From Bacillus piscicola (GTDB taxonomy: Bacteria > Bacillota > Bacilli > Bacillales > Marinococcaceae), in NCBI RefSeq assembly GCF_022458745.1, contig NZ_JAJJJF010000002.1, positions 372,001-436,000 of the forward strand: a DNA stretch of 64,000 bases. Direction: 5' to 3'. The notes below the pieces were generated by a model. It was not told where the DNA came from. It saw only the letters and a program-made list of their open reading frames with translations, and did no database searches. The position numbers and the translations under genes are program-made. Shown one piece after another: positions 54,109 through 62,227 of this stretch (position 1 is its first letter; each line of letters begins with the position of its first letter).

Positions 54109-54996
54109 ATGAATTTTGGAAGAATAAGTACAGCAATGGTAACTCCTTTTGATCAAGACGGTGAAGTCGATTACAGTGCGGTAACGAAACTGGTGAACCA
54201 CTTGCTGTCAAACGGCACAGAAAGTTTAGTAGTGGCAGGTACAACTGGAGAATCGCCAACACTTTCGACAGAAGAAAAACTGACACTTTTCGAACATGTT
54301 GTGCAAGTTGTTAATGGTCGTGTCCCGGTTATTGCGGGTACTGGCTGTAATAATACGAGAGCTTCCAAAGAATTGACGAAGAAAGCCGAGAAAATCGGGG
54401 TAGACGCTGTCATGCTTGTAACCCCTTATTATAATAAACCGTCCCAGGAAGGCATGTTTATGCATTTTAAAACAGTAGCTGAGGCTACAAGTCTTCCAGT
54501 CATGCTTTACAATATACCCGGGCGCAGTGCGGTAGGACTTACTCCGGAAACGATTGTCCGTCTAGCTGCTATTGATAACATTACGGCAGTAAAAGAGGCG
54601 AGCGCCGACTTAGATGCTATGGCCTATATCATTGAAAACACCGATGACCAGTTCTACCTTTACAGCGGCGATGACAGCCTGACCATGCCGGTATTGTCCA
54701 TTGGCGGGACTGGGGTCGTATCTGTCGCTTCTCATGTCATTGGAAACGAGATGCAGGATATGGTGCAGAGCTACTTCAATGGCTACCCGGAATTCGCTTC
54801 CAAGCGGCATCGAGAGCTCCTGCCTATTATGAAGTCCATGTTTATGGCACCGAACCCGGTACCAGTCAAAGCAGCGCTTGAACTTCAAGGAATCATTTCC
54901 GGAGATGTTCGTCTTCCGATGCTTCGCCTGCACGAAGACGAAATGAACCAACTCCGTTCTGTCTTTCGTCCGAAAACAACCTTTTTTGTAAGCTAA
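54109..54996 (+). CDS. dapA: 4-hydroxy-tetrahydrodipicolinate synthase
   Basis: A 295-residue DapA with the Schiff-base Lys in ITAVKEAS (near 160), the Thr pair in AGTTGESPTLS (near 43), and the Tyr of TPYYNKPSQEG (near 132). It condenses pyruvate with aspartate semialdehyde, the first committed step to lysine, diaminopimelate and the spore's dipicolinate. GTG 54100 and ATG 54103 are in frame, but CAGAGGG spacing and the family N-terminus (MNFG) favour ATG 54109. A lysine riboswitch controls it, pointing to a lysine-specific rather than a sporulation-only paralogue. Confidence 0.95.
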   Translation: MNFGRISTAMVTPFDQDGEVDYSAVTKLVNHLLSNGTESLVVAGTTGESPTLSTEEKLTLFEHVVQVVNGRVPVIAGTGCNNTRASKELTKKAEKIGVDAVMLVTPYYNKPSQEGMFMHFKTVAEATSLPVMLYNIPGRSAVGLTPETIVRLAAIDNITAVKEASADLDAMAYIIENTDDQFYLYSGDDSLTMPVLSIGGTGVVSVASHVIGNEMQDMVQSYFNGYPEFASKRHRELLPIMKSMFMAPNPVPVKAALELQGIISGDVRLPMLRLHEDEMNQLRSVFRPKTTFFVS

Positions 54997-55040
54997 TGAT
55001 CCGTTCACATGGTCTAAAAGAATATGTATTGTAATAAGGG

Positions 55041-55070
55041 CTGGTTCTTCTTTAAAATAAGAAGAGCCAG
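55041..55070 (+). terminator. Hairpin between dapA and yidD
   Basis: Stem CTGGTTCTTCTT/AAGAAGAGCCAG with one G-U pair. No clear T-run follows, so termination is uncertain. Confidence 0.5.
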
Positions 55071-55095
55071 TCCTATTTGTACCCGAAAGAAGGTT

Positions 55096-55329
55096 ATGTT
55101 GTTGAAACGGATTATCATCGGAGCTATACAGGTTTACCGAACATTCATCTCCCCCCTCACCCCGCCGACCTGTCGTTTTTACCCGACGTGCTCGCAATAC
55201 GGAGTCGAAGCGGTAGAACGCTTCGGGGCGTGGAAGGGGGGGTGGCTGACACTTAAAAGAATTAGCAAGTGCCACCCATTCCATCCCGGCGGTTTTGATC
55301 CAGTTCCTGAGAAAAACAAGAGAAGGTGA
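55096..55329 (+). CDS. yidD: Membrane protein insertion efficiency factor YidD
   Basis: About 77 residues: an amphipathic N-terminus ([19 protein letters not shown]) and the YidD signature [20 protein letters not shown], then [18 protein letters not shown]. YidD works with YidC/Oxa1 in inserting membrane proteins; the Cys set is characteristic. The start is uncertain: ATG 55096 stands only two bases after AGAAGG, and TTG 55102 has better spacing. It is convergent with the DMT transporter gene. Confidence 0.88.
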   Translation: MLLKRIIIGAIQVYRTFISPLTPPTCRFYPTCSQYGVEAVERFGAWKGGWLTLKRISKCHPFHPGGFDPVPEKNKRR

Positions 55330-55333
55330 CACA

Positions 55334-56278
55334 TTATGGAGAAATAGTAGGTTTGTCTTTCTTGTGATTGCGCCGCCACCGTTCCTCCACATATCCCGTA
55401 CCAAAGAGAACTCCAAGCACGATAAAAATAAAACCAAGCCATTGACCGCCATTGACTGTTTCTTTGAGCAAAAGGGCAGAACTAATCAACCCGAACAACG
55501 GGACCAGGTTATTAAAAACAGCTGTTTCACCCGGACCAATTTTCTGGATGGAGCGATTAAACAGCTGATGACCTAAAGCTGTAGCCAGGACTGCAGAGCC
55601 GAAAAAAATCAGCCAGACAAAGGATGGTACTGCGAACACCTCTTTTAGGCCGGATGGTTCTTTCCACATACTAAATAAAAACACACCGAAAGAACCAAGC
55701 AAAAACATGTATCCGGTCAAAACACGCGGCTCTATCGTCTTGGTTGCTTTTTTTACGTAGATGAAACTGGCTGCTTGCACAAACATTGCTAGAAAAATAG
55801 CGACATCTCCGAACGACAAACCGCCGATCTGTCCATCTTTCCCTGCTATGTTAATAAAGAAAACACCCGCTAACCCTAGAATCACCCCAAAAAACCGAAA
55901 CTTCGTAAAAGGATCCCCTAGCATAATCATAGCAAGTACGGAAGTCGTTAAGGGAACTAGTGCGAGAATTAAAGACGTGTTGACAGCAGAAGTGTGCGCA
56001 AGCCCGAAAGCTAAAAGCAAATGATGGCTCACTACGCCAAGGAAGGTGGCGAAAATTAAATATTTTAGTTCCCTTCCCGTTAGCCGTCTCCACTCTTGAA
56101 ATCGCGTCATAATGAGGGCAATCACAGCCCCGGCTGTTAAAATACGCAATGCCTGCATAGTAGCAGGCGGCATATACTCGACTAGCACTTTTAATGCAAC
56201 CACATTGAGTCCCCATAGGATCATAACCACAACTACAAAAAGGTGATTGATCCAATAACGATCTTTGTTGTGTCTCAT
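55334..56278 (-). CDS. EamA/DMT-family permease
   Basis: About 314 residues with ten hydrophobic helices in two EamA repeats: WGLNVVALKVLVEYMPP in the first, and VLATALGHQLFNRSIQKIGPG in the second. A drug/metabolite or amino-acid exporter is likely; nothing specifies the substrate. ATG 56278 is preferred to 56284, because GAGAGGA abuts the latter. It lies 59 bases after the transporter gene at 56338, so the two may be co-transcribed. Confidence 0.82.
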   Translation of the reverse strand: MRHNKDRYWINHLFVVVVMILWGLNVVALKVLVEYMPPATMQALRILTAGAVIALIMTRFQEWRRLTGRELKYLIFATFLGVVSHHLLLAFGLAHTSAVNTSLILALVPLTTSVLAMIMLGDPFTKFRFFGVILGLAGVFFINIAGKDGQIGGLSFGDVAIFLAMFVQAASFIYVKKATKTIEPRVLTGYMFLLGSFGVFLFSMWKEPSGLKEVFAVPSFVWLIFFGSAVLATALGHQLFNRSIQKIGPGETAVFNNLVPLFGLISSALLLKETVNGGQWLGFIFIVLGVLFGTGYVEERWRRNHKKDKPTISP

Positions 56279-56337
56279 ATTCATTCCTCTCTCGCATAGG
56301 CAATTTTGTTCTCTTTAAGGTGGAGTCTTTCCAAGCC

Positions 56338-57702
56338 TTATACATGCAGCTTATGAAAAACGGACAGCACAATAGTCATTACCACAACAGCCGTGACAAT
56401 AAAGGGAGCATTTTTTTGCATGATCTTCCACGGTTTTTCTTTCATCAGATGAGATGCCATTAGAATCGAGCCTGAAAAAGGGGTTACTTGGGTGGCAAGC
56501 ATCCACGCCGCCAGCATGAGAAGTCCCATGAAAGCCGGGGATACGCCAAATGCTGCCGGAGACAACGAACTGCCAAGTCCTAAAACAATGATCACCGGGT
56601 GAATCCCAAACATAGCCAATAAGATGACACATCCTATTAAAATAATAATAAAGAGCGGGATGATTCCGTTGGAGGATGCCAGTATAACGTTTGAAAGCCA
56701 TTCACCCGCTTGACTTCTTGATAATGCTTCTCCGAAAAACCCTGCAGTGATAAAAATGCCCATCTCATTATAGATTCTATCAAACGAAGAACTAATATAG
56801 CCGGCTGCTTCCTGTGTATATGTACGCCCGTGTTTAATCGCTGCCGCCCACACAAGCGGATAAAAAACAGCGAGAATGGCTACAACGGTTAGCATGTTTA
56901 CCGGTAATAGTGCTTCAAGCAAAAATGATAAGCATAACAAAATAACGATATAAAGCAACAGCGGTTTTAAAGACCTCCCGCCTTTATTCTGATTGTCTTC
57001 CGCCTCTAAGTTATTGTCCACCATCTGGCCATTCTTAAAAGCAGAAAGTGGAAAAAATAACCATATTAATAAGGCATAGATAATAGATAGAGTAATCCCA
57101 AAGCCGCCAATTTGCTGCCAAGAGAGATCGTAAAGCACGAGAATAAGGCCAACGTTTACAAAATAAGGCGACCAGAGCATACAAAAACCGAATCCTCTTA
57201 AGATTGTTAAGCCAAAACGTTTGTTTTCAAAAGAGGTGAAACTTTCCGATCCAATTTTATACACGAGCGGCATGGAACCAAGGTTTAAAAGCCATCCCAT
57301 TGATGCGGTTAATAAAAAACCAAATAAGTAAGGGTGAGGCTTCTTTTGTGTTTCTCTTCTGCGGATAGCCATCTGTAAATTGTGAAGATAACCAGCTTCT
57401 GACAGCAACGTGCCGAATAATGGAATAAGCAAAAACAAAGCTAGCAAATTAAGGTTCTGTCCAAAACTAAACAAAATATCTGACGCCGGTACTTGATGAG
57501 TCAGGAAGATCGTGATCCCAGAGAAAAGAAGCAGTGTTACGACGATCCGATTCCCTTTGTTCATCTTAGCCCATGCAAAAAAAAGCAGCCCCATCGAAAT
57601 AGAGCTGTATATAAAAATGAGAATATCCATGGGATAGAACACATTAACAAGATAAAGAATAACAGCTGTAAAGGATGCGAATCCAAGATATGAGGATGTC
57701 AT
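56338..57702 (-). CDS. Multispanning membrane protein, ion-transporter-like (DUF401 type)
   Basis: About 454 residues with roughly eleven to twelve hydrophobic segments and a hydrophilic cytoplasmic loop near 228-245 (NNLEAEDNQNKGGR). Motifs SMGWLLNLGSMPLVYKIGSE in the first half and MFGIHPVIIVLGLGSSLSP plus TPFSGSILMASHLM in the second resemble proteins of the ion transporter (citrate/antiporter) superfamily. A more exact family is not certain. It lies 230 bases beyond the ectoine hydrolase operon terminator, so functional linkage to ectoine uptake is only speculative. Confidence 0.65.
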   Translation of the reverse strand: MTSSYLGFASFTAVILYLVNVFYPMDILIFIYSSISMGLLFFAWAKMNKGNRIVVTLLLFSGITIFLTHQVPASDILFSFGQNLNLLALFLLIPLFGTLLSEAGYLHNLQMAIRRRETQKKPHPYLFGFLLTASMGWLLNLGSMPLVYKIGSESFTSFENKRFGLTILRGFGFCMLWSPYFVNVGLILVLYDLSWQQIGGFGITLSIIYALLIWLFFPLSAFKNGQMVDNNLEAEDNQNKGGRSLKPLLLYIVILLCLSFLLEALLPVNMLTVVAILAVFYPLVWAAAIKHGRTYTQEAAGYISSSFDRIYNEMGIFITAGFFGEALSRSQAGEWLSNVILASSNGIIPLFIIILIGCVILLAMFGIHPVIIVLGLGSSLSPAAFGVSPAFMGLLMLAAWMLATQVTPFSGSILMASHLMKEKPWKIMQKNAPFIVTAVVVMTIVLSVFHKLHV

Positions 57703-57878
57703 TGGTGTCCTCGCCTTCCCTTCCTATTCTTCCTCCGTCTATCCTATCATGCTAGTAAAGGGAATGAACAGCAAAAGACTACCAATCGCAACGTATACGG
57801 GGAGACGCATGGACTCCACGCAAGCGTGCTATGAAACCGAGGCTCCATACTTGTTAAGGTTGCAAAACTTTCTCTAAG

Positions 57879-57917
57879 AATAAAAATCAGTGGGGAATGA
57901 GTGTTCTCCACTGATTG
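57879..57917 (-). terminator. Intrinsic terminator of the ectoine operon
   Basis: Minus-strand stem AATCAGTGG..GAA/..CCCACTGATT with a small mismatch, followed by TTTTA. It separates the operon from the transporter gene. Confidence 0.82.
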
Positions 57918-57931
57918 ATGTTTCACATTAG

Positions 57932-59173
57932 TTATGAACCCGTATGCTTATGATCTTGGATGGCAGGTTGGTTTTGGGAAGGAGAAAGGACGGTAGAAAC
58001 AGCTGACGGTTTCTTAATATATAGCTCACGCGGCACCGAAGCAAATGTTTCGCAGCCATTTTCTGTTATCCGGATTGATTCGGTAATTTCCACTCCGTAA
58101 TTATCAAGCCAAATACCAGGCATTAAATGGAACGTCATGTTTGGTTGCATGATGGTACGATCTCCTTTTCGGAGACTAACCGTATGCTCGCCCCAGTCAG
58201 GTGGATAGCTGAGGCCAATCGAATACCCAAGCCGTGATTCTTTGTAGTAGCCACGCTTTGCGATTGTTTTACTCCAGATACCTTCTACTTCTTCAGCCGT
58301 CATACCTGGAGCGATGGCGTCAAGTGTCGTGTCGATCCCCTCTTTCACTACCTCCGCCAACTCCCTCACCTTTTCAGGAGCCTCACCAATGGCCATCGTG
58401 CGAGCGAGCGGTGTGTGGTAGCGTCGGTAGCAGCCGGCTATTTCGATCGTTAAATAGTCACCGTGCTTGTAACGACGATCCGTCCACGTTAAATGAGGGC
58501 TCGCTGTATTTTCGCTAGTCGGAATCATCGGTACGATCGACGTGTAATCCCCGCCATAATCTGAAGTACCGCTGATCTGTGCTTGATAAATCGCCGCTGC
58601 CATATCATTTTCACGTATACCTACGTCTGCCGTGTAATAAGCCGCATGCATCGCATTTTCCACAATACGGGCGGCTTTGCGCATGCATTCAATCTCTTGG
58701 TCAGATTTAATAAGGCGCACCCAGTTCACGAGCGTACTAAAATTTCTCAATTCTGCATTCGGGAGTCCTTGCATAATACGTTCATAACACATAGCGGTAA
58801 AGTAAAAAGCATCCATCTCTAAGCCGATTTTTCGGTTACCCTGACCGATTTCATTTAATATATTGGCGACGAAATCCATTGGATGCCGAATCGTAGACTG
58901 GACAAATTCGTCTGGGTACGGGATGATATGGCTTTCATCAAGCCACGTTGTGACCCGGGCGCTATGGGCATCCATTTGACGCCCAATCCAAATTGGCTGG
59001 TCTTCGTCAATCATGACGACTAAAATTTGATGGACGTAAAAGGACCAAGCATTGTATCCTGTAAGGTAATAAATATTGGATGGGTTCGATACGAGCAATA
59101 CCTCCACCCCGTACTCCATCATTTTTTGTTTCGTATTATTCATTCTTGTCAGGAACTCTTCTTTACTGAACAT
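57932..59173 (-). CDS. doeA: Ectoine hydrolase (DoeA/EutD)
   Basis: A 413-residue pitabread-fold (M24) enzyme. It carries DoeA-characteristic stretches: MDAHSARVTTWLDESHIIPY, QAQISGTSDYGGDYTSIVPM and SYPPDWGEHTVSLRKGDRTI. These separate it from prolidase and creatinase. It opens the ectoine ring to N-acetyl-diaminobutyrate, the first step of ectoine catabolism. The final ~20 residues (SPSQNQPAIQDHKHTGS) extend past the core. It lies 76 bases behind the aldehyde dehydrogenase gene, within a divergently PucR-flanked operon. Confidence 0.88.
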   Translation of the reverse strand: MFSKEEFLTRMNNTKQKMMEYGVEVLLVSNPSNIYYLTGYNAWSFYVHQILVVMIDEDQPIWIGRQMDAHSARVTTWLDESHIIPYPDEFVQSTIRHPMDFVANILNEIGQGNRKIGLEMDAFYFTAMCYERIMQGLPNAELRNFSTLVNWVRLIKSDQEIECMRKAARIVENAMHAAYYTADVGIRENDMAAAIYQAQISGTSDYGGDYTSIVPMIPTSENTASPHLTWTDRRYKHGDYLTIEIAGCYRRYHTPLARTMAIGEAPEKVRELAEVVKEGIDTTLDAIAPGMTAEEVEGIWSKTIAKRGYYKESRLGYSIGLSYPPDWGEHTVSLRKGDRTIMQPNMTFHLMPGIWLDNYGVEITESIRITENGCETFASVPRELYIKKPSAVSTVLSPSQNQPAIQDHKHTGS

Positions 59174-59249
59174 GATAACACCCCTTCCTGCTTTCCGTTT
59201 TTCTAAAAGGGGATACTATCCCACGCTGGGACAGCACCCCGTTTTCTTT

Positions 59250-60692
59250 TTATTCTTCCGTCATCTTGAAGCAAACGATTCTCTCTTCAGACATTTCTTT
59301 TATTGCAAACGCCACTCCTTCTCTTCCTAATCCAGAGCCTTTTACGCCTCCGAAAGGCATAGCATCAATTCTAAAATCACTGCTGTCGTTAATCATGACA
59401 CCGCCAACGTGAAGCGATTTTGCCGCTTTTAATGCGGAGTTCACATTGTTCGTAAATATACCTGCTTGCAGGCCGTAATTAACATCGTTAGAGCGTGTAA
59501 GTGCTTCGTCTAAATGTTCTACCTTAAAAAGCAATACGACGGGCCCAAAGATTTCTTCCTTCACAATCGGCGCGTTCTCCGGTACATTTTCAAGAACGGT
59601 AGGCTGAAAAAGGGCACCTTCCCGTTGTCCGCCCGTTAACACAGCGGCACCGCTGTTTTTCGCTTCTTCTACCCATTCCTCAATCCGACGGGCTTCTTTT
59701 TCATTAATGAGAGGCCCCATATCTGTCGACTCCAACATTTTATCGCCCGTTCTAACTTCGCGCACATATTTTAAAAATAAATCCTTAAAGGAGCTATATA
59801 CGTCTTCCTCCACGTAAATTCGCTGGACACTGAGGCAATTTTGCCCGGCGGCGGCAAAAGCACCGGACGAGGCGGCGGCAGCTGCTTGTTTCAGGTCGGC
59901 GTCTTTACAAACAATAAAAGGAGAATTGGACCCGAGCTCCATCGACAGCTTCTTCAGTCCTGCTTTTTTGGAGATTTTTTCCCCGGTTTCGTAGCCACCG
60001 GTAAAGCTGATCATGTTTATATCTTTGCTTTCAATCAATGAATCTCCGATGTCCCGGCTCCGGCCGGTGATGACGGTGAGAACTTTCTTTGGAAGTCCAG
60101 CTTTCATGAAAGCGTCCGCGAGTTTCAAGGCACTTAACGGAGTTTCCGTAGCCGGCTTAATAATAACAGCATTCCCGGCTGCTACCGCTGGACCAAGTTT
60201 ATGTGCCACGAGATTCAGCGGATCGTTAAAGGGAGTGATCGCTGCCACGACTCCGACAGGAAACCGAAAATAGTAGCCCATTCGATCTTCATTACCCGGC
60301 ATTTGGTCAAAATTGATAGACTCTCCTGTCAGCCTTCTCGCTTCTTCCGCGCTCAACCGAAGGGTCTCTATCGCTCTCGTTGTTTCACTCCGTGCCTCAT
60401 TAATTGTTTTTACACCTTCAGCAGCAATCGTCCTGGCGAAATCTTCATGATTTTCTTCTACAAGAGACGCTGCTTTGTTTAAAATATCCATGCGCTCACG
60501 TACGGAAAGATTTGCTGCAATAGGTGCGCCTTCTCTAGCAAGCTTGATTGCTCTCTCCACATCTTCTCTCGACGCTGCCGGCACGGATTCAATCCGTTCA
60601 TTTTTTTGCGGATCCCAAACGTCTATCTTATCTTCTCTTTCCACCCAGTCTCCTGCCAGAAGCATCTTTTGTCCTGCTAATTTCATCGCCAT
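59250..60692 (-). CDS. Aldehyde dehydrogenase, probably in ectoine catabolism
   Basis: A 480-residue NAD(P)-dependent ALDH: Rossmann PFNDPLNLVAHKLGPAVAAG, glutamate ELGSNSPFIV, catalytic Cys GQNCLSVQRIYV, and EEIFGPVV. The family oxidises aldehydes to acids. In ectoine degradation DoeC oxidises aspartate semialdehyde, and placement beside doeA makes that the best guess; lactaldehyde or other semialdehydes are alternatives by sequence alone. Confidence 0.82.
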   Translation of the reverse strand: MAMKLAGQKMLLAGDWVEREDKIDVWDPQKNERIESVPAASREDVERAIKLAREGAPIAANLSVRERMDILNKAASLVEENHEDFARTIAAEGVKTINEARSETTRAIETLRLSAEEARRLTGESINFDQMPGNEDRMGYYFRFPVGVVAAITPFNDPLNLVAHKLGPAVAAGNAVIIKPATETPLSALKLADAFMKAGLPKKVLTVITGRSRDIGDSLIESKDINMISFTGGYETGEKISKKAGLKKLSMELGSNSPFIVCKDADLKQAAAAASSGAFAAAGQNCLSVQRIYVEEDVYSSFKDLFLKYVREVRTGDKMLESTDMGPLINEKEARRIEEWVEEAKNSGAAVLTGGQREGALFQPTVLENVPENAPIVKEEIFGPVVLLFKVEHLDEALTRSNDVNYGLQAGIFTNNVNSALKAAKSLHVGGVMINDSSDFRIDAMPFGGVKGSGLGREGVAFAIKEMSEERIVCFKMTEE

Positions 60693-60775
60693 TGTATTCG
60701 CCGCCTTTCTGAAAAAAATTCCTATTCATACAATGAGTACTTACGCTCGTTCCTCTATCGCCCTACAAATCCTTT

Positions 60776-61987
60776 TCATCTATTGGTAAGCGTTTTTGCT
60801 TGTAAAGCACGCAAGGCAGCACCTGCTAGAAGCGACGTACCAACCGGCAAAATATCTTCCTGAATGTCAAAATTCGGCATGTGCAATCCCCGGTTTTCGC
60901 TTTCACTAAAGCCTGCACCTAAAAATATCATCGCTGCGGGCACGTGTTTCGCTATATAGCCAAAATCTTCGCCTCCCAATCCGTACGGCTCATCGATAAT
61001 ACGGAACGTCGGAAAGACGTCTTGAATCGTTTGTTCATAAATTCGAACGGCCGTTTCGTCATTAGTTAATGCCGGTTCCCCTTTTTCGACTTCTACTTCA
61101 TAGCTGCCTCCCAGATTGGAAACCGTCGAAAACGCTTGGTGTAATTGCGTTTCTAACTGATCTCTTGTTTCATCATCGTAGCTTCGCATCGTTCCTTGCA
61201 ACGTGACTTTATCGGGGATGACATTCGTTGATGAACCAGCTTTCACCTCGCCAATGCTGACTACAGCCGGGGCAAGCGGTGATAGTTGTCTCGCGGTTAT
61301 CCCTTGAATAGCTTGAATAACAAAAGATAACATCCAGATCGGATCCGTACCTAAATGGGGATAAGCCCCGTGCCCTCCACTTCCGTAAATCGCACCTTGA
61401 AAGGTATCAACGTTTGCCATACTCGGACCCGTATGGAGTTTAATATGCCCCGGTTCTATTTCTGGATCCATGTGCAGCGCAAAGGCAGTCGAGACATCGT
61501 CCAAGAGACCGGATTCGATCAGGTATGGTGCCCCTGACTTTCCGAATTCATCTGTATCTTCTTCGGCCGGTTGGAATAAAAATTTTACCGTACCGTTAAA
61601 ATCACTTTCTGCCAGCACGTGGGCAGCTCCGAGAAGTATCGCTGTATGTGCGTCATGACCGCATGCATGCATAACGTTCTCTTCTCGAGAGGCGTATTCC
61701 GTATCATTTTCCTCTTGGATGGGAAGCGCGTCCATGTCGGCACGCAAAGCAATGATTGGCCCATCGCCTTTTTTTAAAACAGCCGCAACAGCTGTCTCTA
61801 TTCCTGTATCTTCTTTTCCGGAGAAAATGTGAATATCGTTTATTTTTTTAAGTTCAGAGATAACAAAAGCCGCTGTATTCTTTTCTTGAAAGCTTAATTC
61901 AGGATAGCGGTGTAGATGACGGCGCCACTCGACTAACTGAGAATATAACGACTTAGCTTTCTCATATAGAATATGTTGTGAATCCAT
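60776..61987 (-). CDS. M20-family amidohydrolase, candidate N-acetyl-diaminobutyrate deacetylase
   Basis: About 403 residues. Metal-ligand motifs of M20D peptidases: LRADMDALP near 80, VMHACGHDAHTAIL near 101, QPAEED near 141, ALHMDPEIEPG near 170 and GGEDFGY near 361. A dimerisation domain lies in between. These enzymes hydrolyse N-acyl amino acids. Its position directly before the ALDH and doeA genes suggests it deacetylates N-acetyl-diaminobutyrate, the step done elsewhere by DoeB (a different fold); this is inference. ATG 61987 has AGGAGGTCG upstream; 39 earlier in-frame codons are not used. Confidence 0.8.
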   Translation of the reverse strand: MDSQHILYEKAKSLYSQLVEWRRHLHRYPELSFQEKNTAAFVISELKKINDIHIFSGKEDTGIETAVAAVLKKGDGPIIALRADMDALPIQEENDTEYASREENVMHACGHDAHTAILLGAAHVLAESDFNGTVKFLFQPAEEDTDEFGKSGAPYLIESGLLDDVSTAFALHMDPEIEPGHIKLHTGPSMANVDTFQGAIYGSGGHGAYPHLGTDPIWMLSFVIQAIQGITARQLSPLAPAVVSIGEVKAGSSTNVIPDKVTLQGTMRSYDDETRDQLETQLHQAFSTVSNLGGSYEVEVEKGEPALTNDETAVRIYEQTIQDVFPTFRIIDEPYGLGGEDFGYIAKHVPAAMIFLGAGFSESENRGLHMPNFDIQEDILPVGTSLLAGAALRALQAKTLTNR

Positions 61988-62160
61988 TGGCCTCGACCTC
62001 CTAGTTAATGTTTGTCTAAAAATGGAGGTGAATGTCGACTTATGCAGCGTGTGTAATTCTTTTCCCTCTATAATCATCCTATTAAACAATAGAAAATATT
62101 CCATCCATCAATTTGTATGAAGATTCCGTTTCATAACCAGACAACTTGAATAATAGCTTA

Positions 62161-62189
62161 CTTTAGAAGGGCAGGAATTGTGCTACAAT
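62161..62189 (+). promoter_or_regulatory. Extended -10 promoter of the PucR-type regulator gene
   Basis: TGCTACAAT, an extended -10 (TACAAT 62184-62189). The -35 position (CTTTAG, 17 bases upstream) is weak, which fits an activated or extended -10 promoter. Confidence 0.6.
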
Positions 62190-62227
62190 GGGGGGTGAGT
62201 GTATTGCTGCCAGGAGGGGGAAGGATT

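Noticed and set aside
54610-55452. 280-codon minus-strand ORF opposite dapA and yidD
   Set aside because: It is antisense to two well-supported genes, has odd composition and no recognisable domain.
57760-57840. GC-richer stretch between doeA and the transporter gene as a further repeat copy
   Set aside because: It has a CACGCAAGCGTG palindrome and a similar style but does not share the GTTGATTGTAGCGG end or arm sequence with the repeat at 53257.
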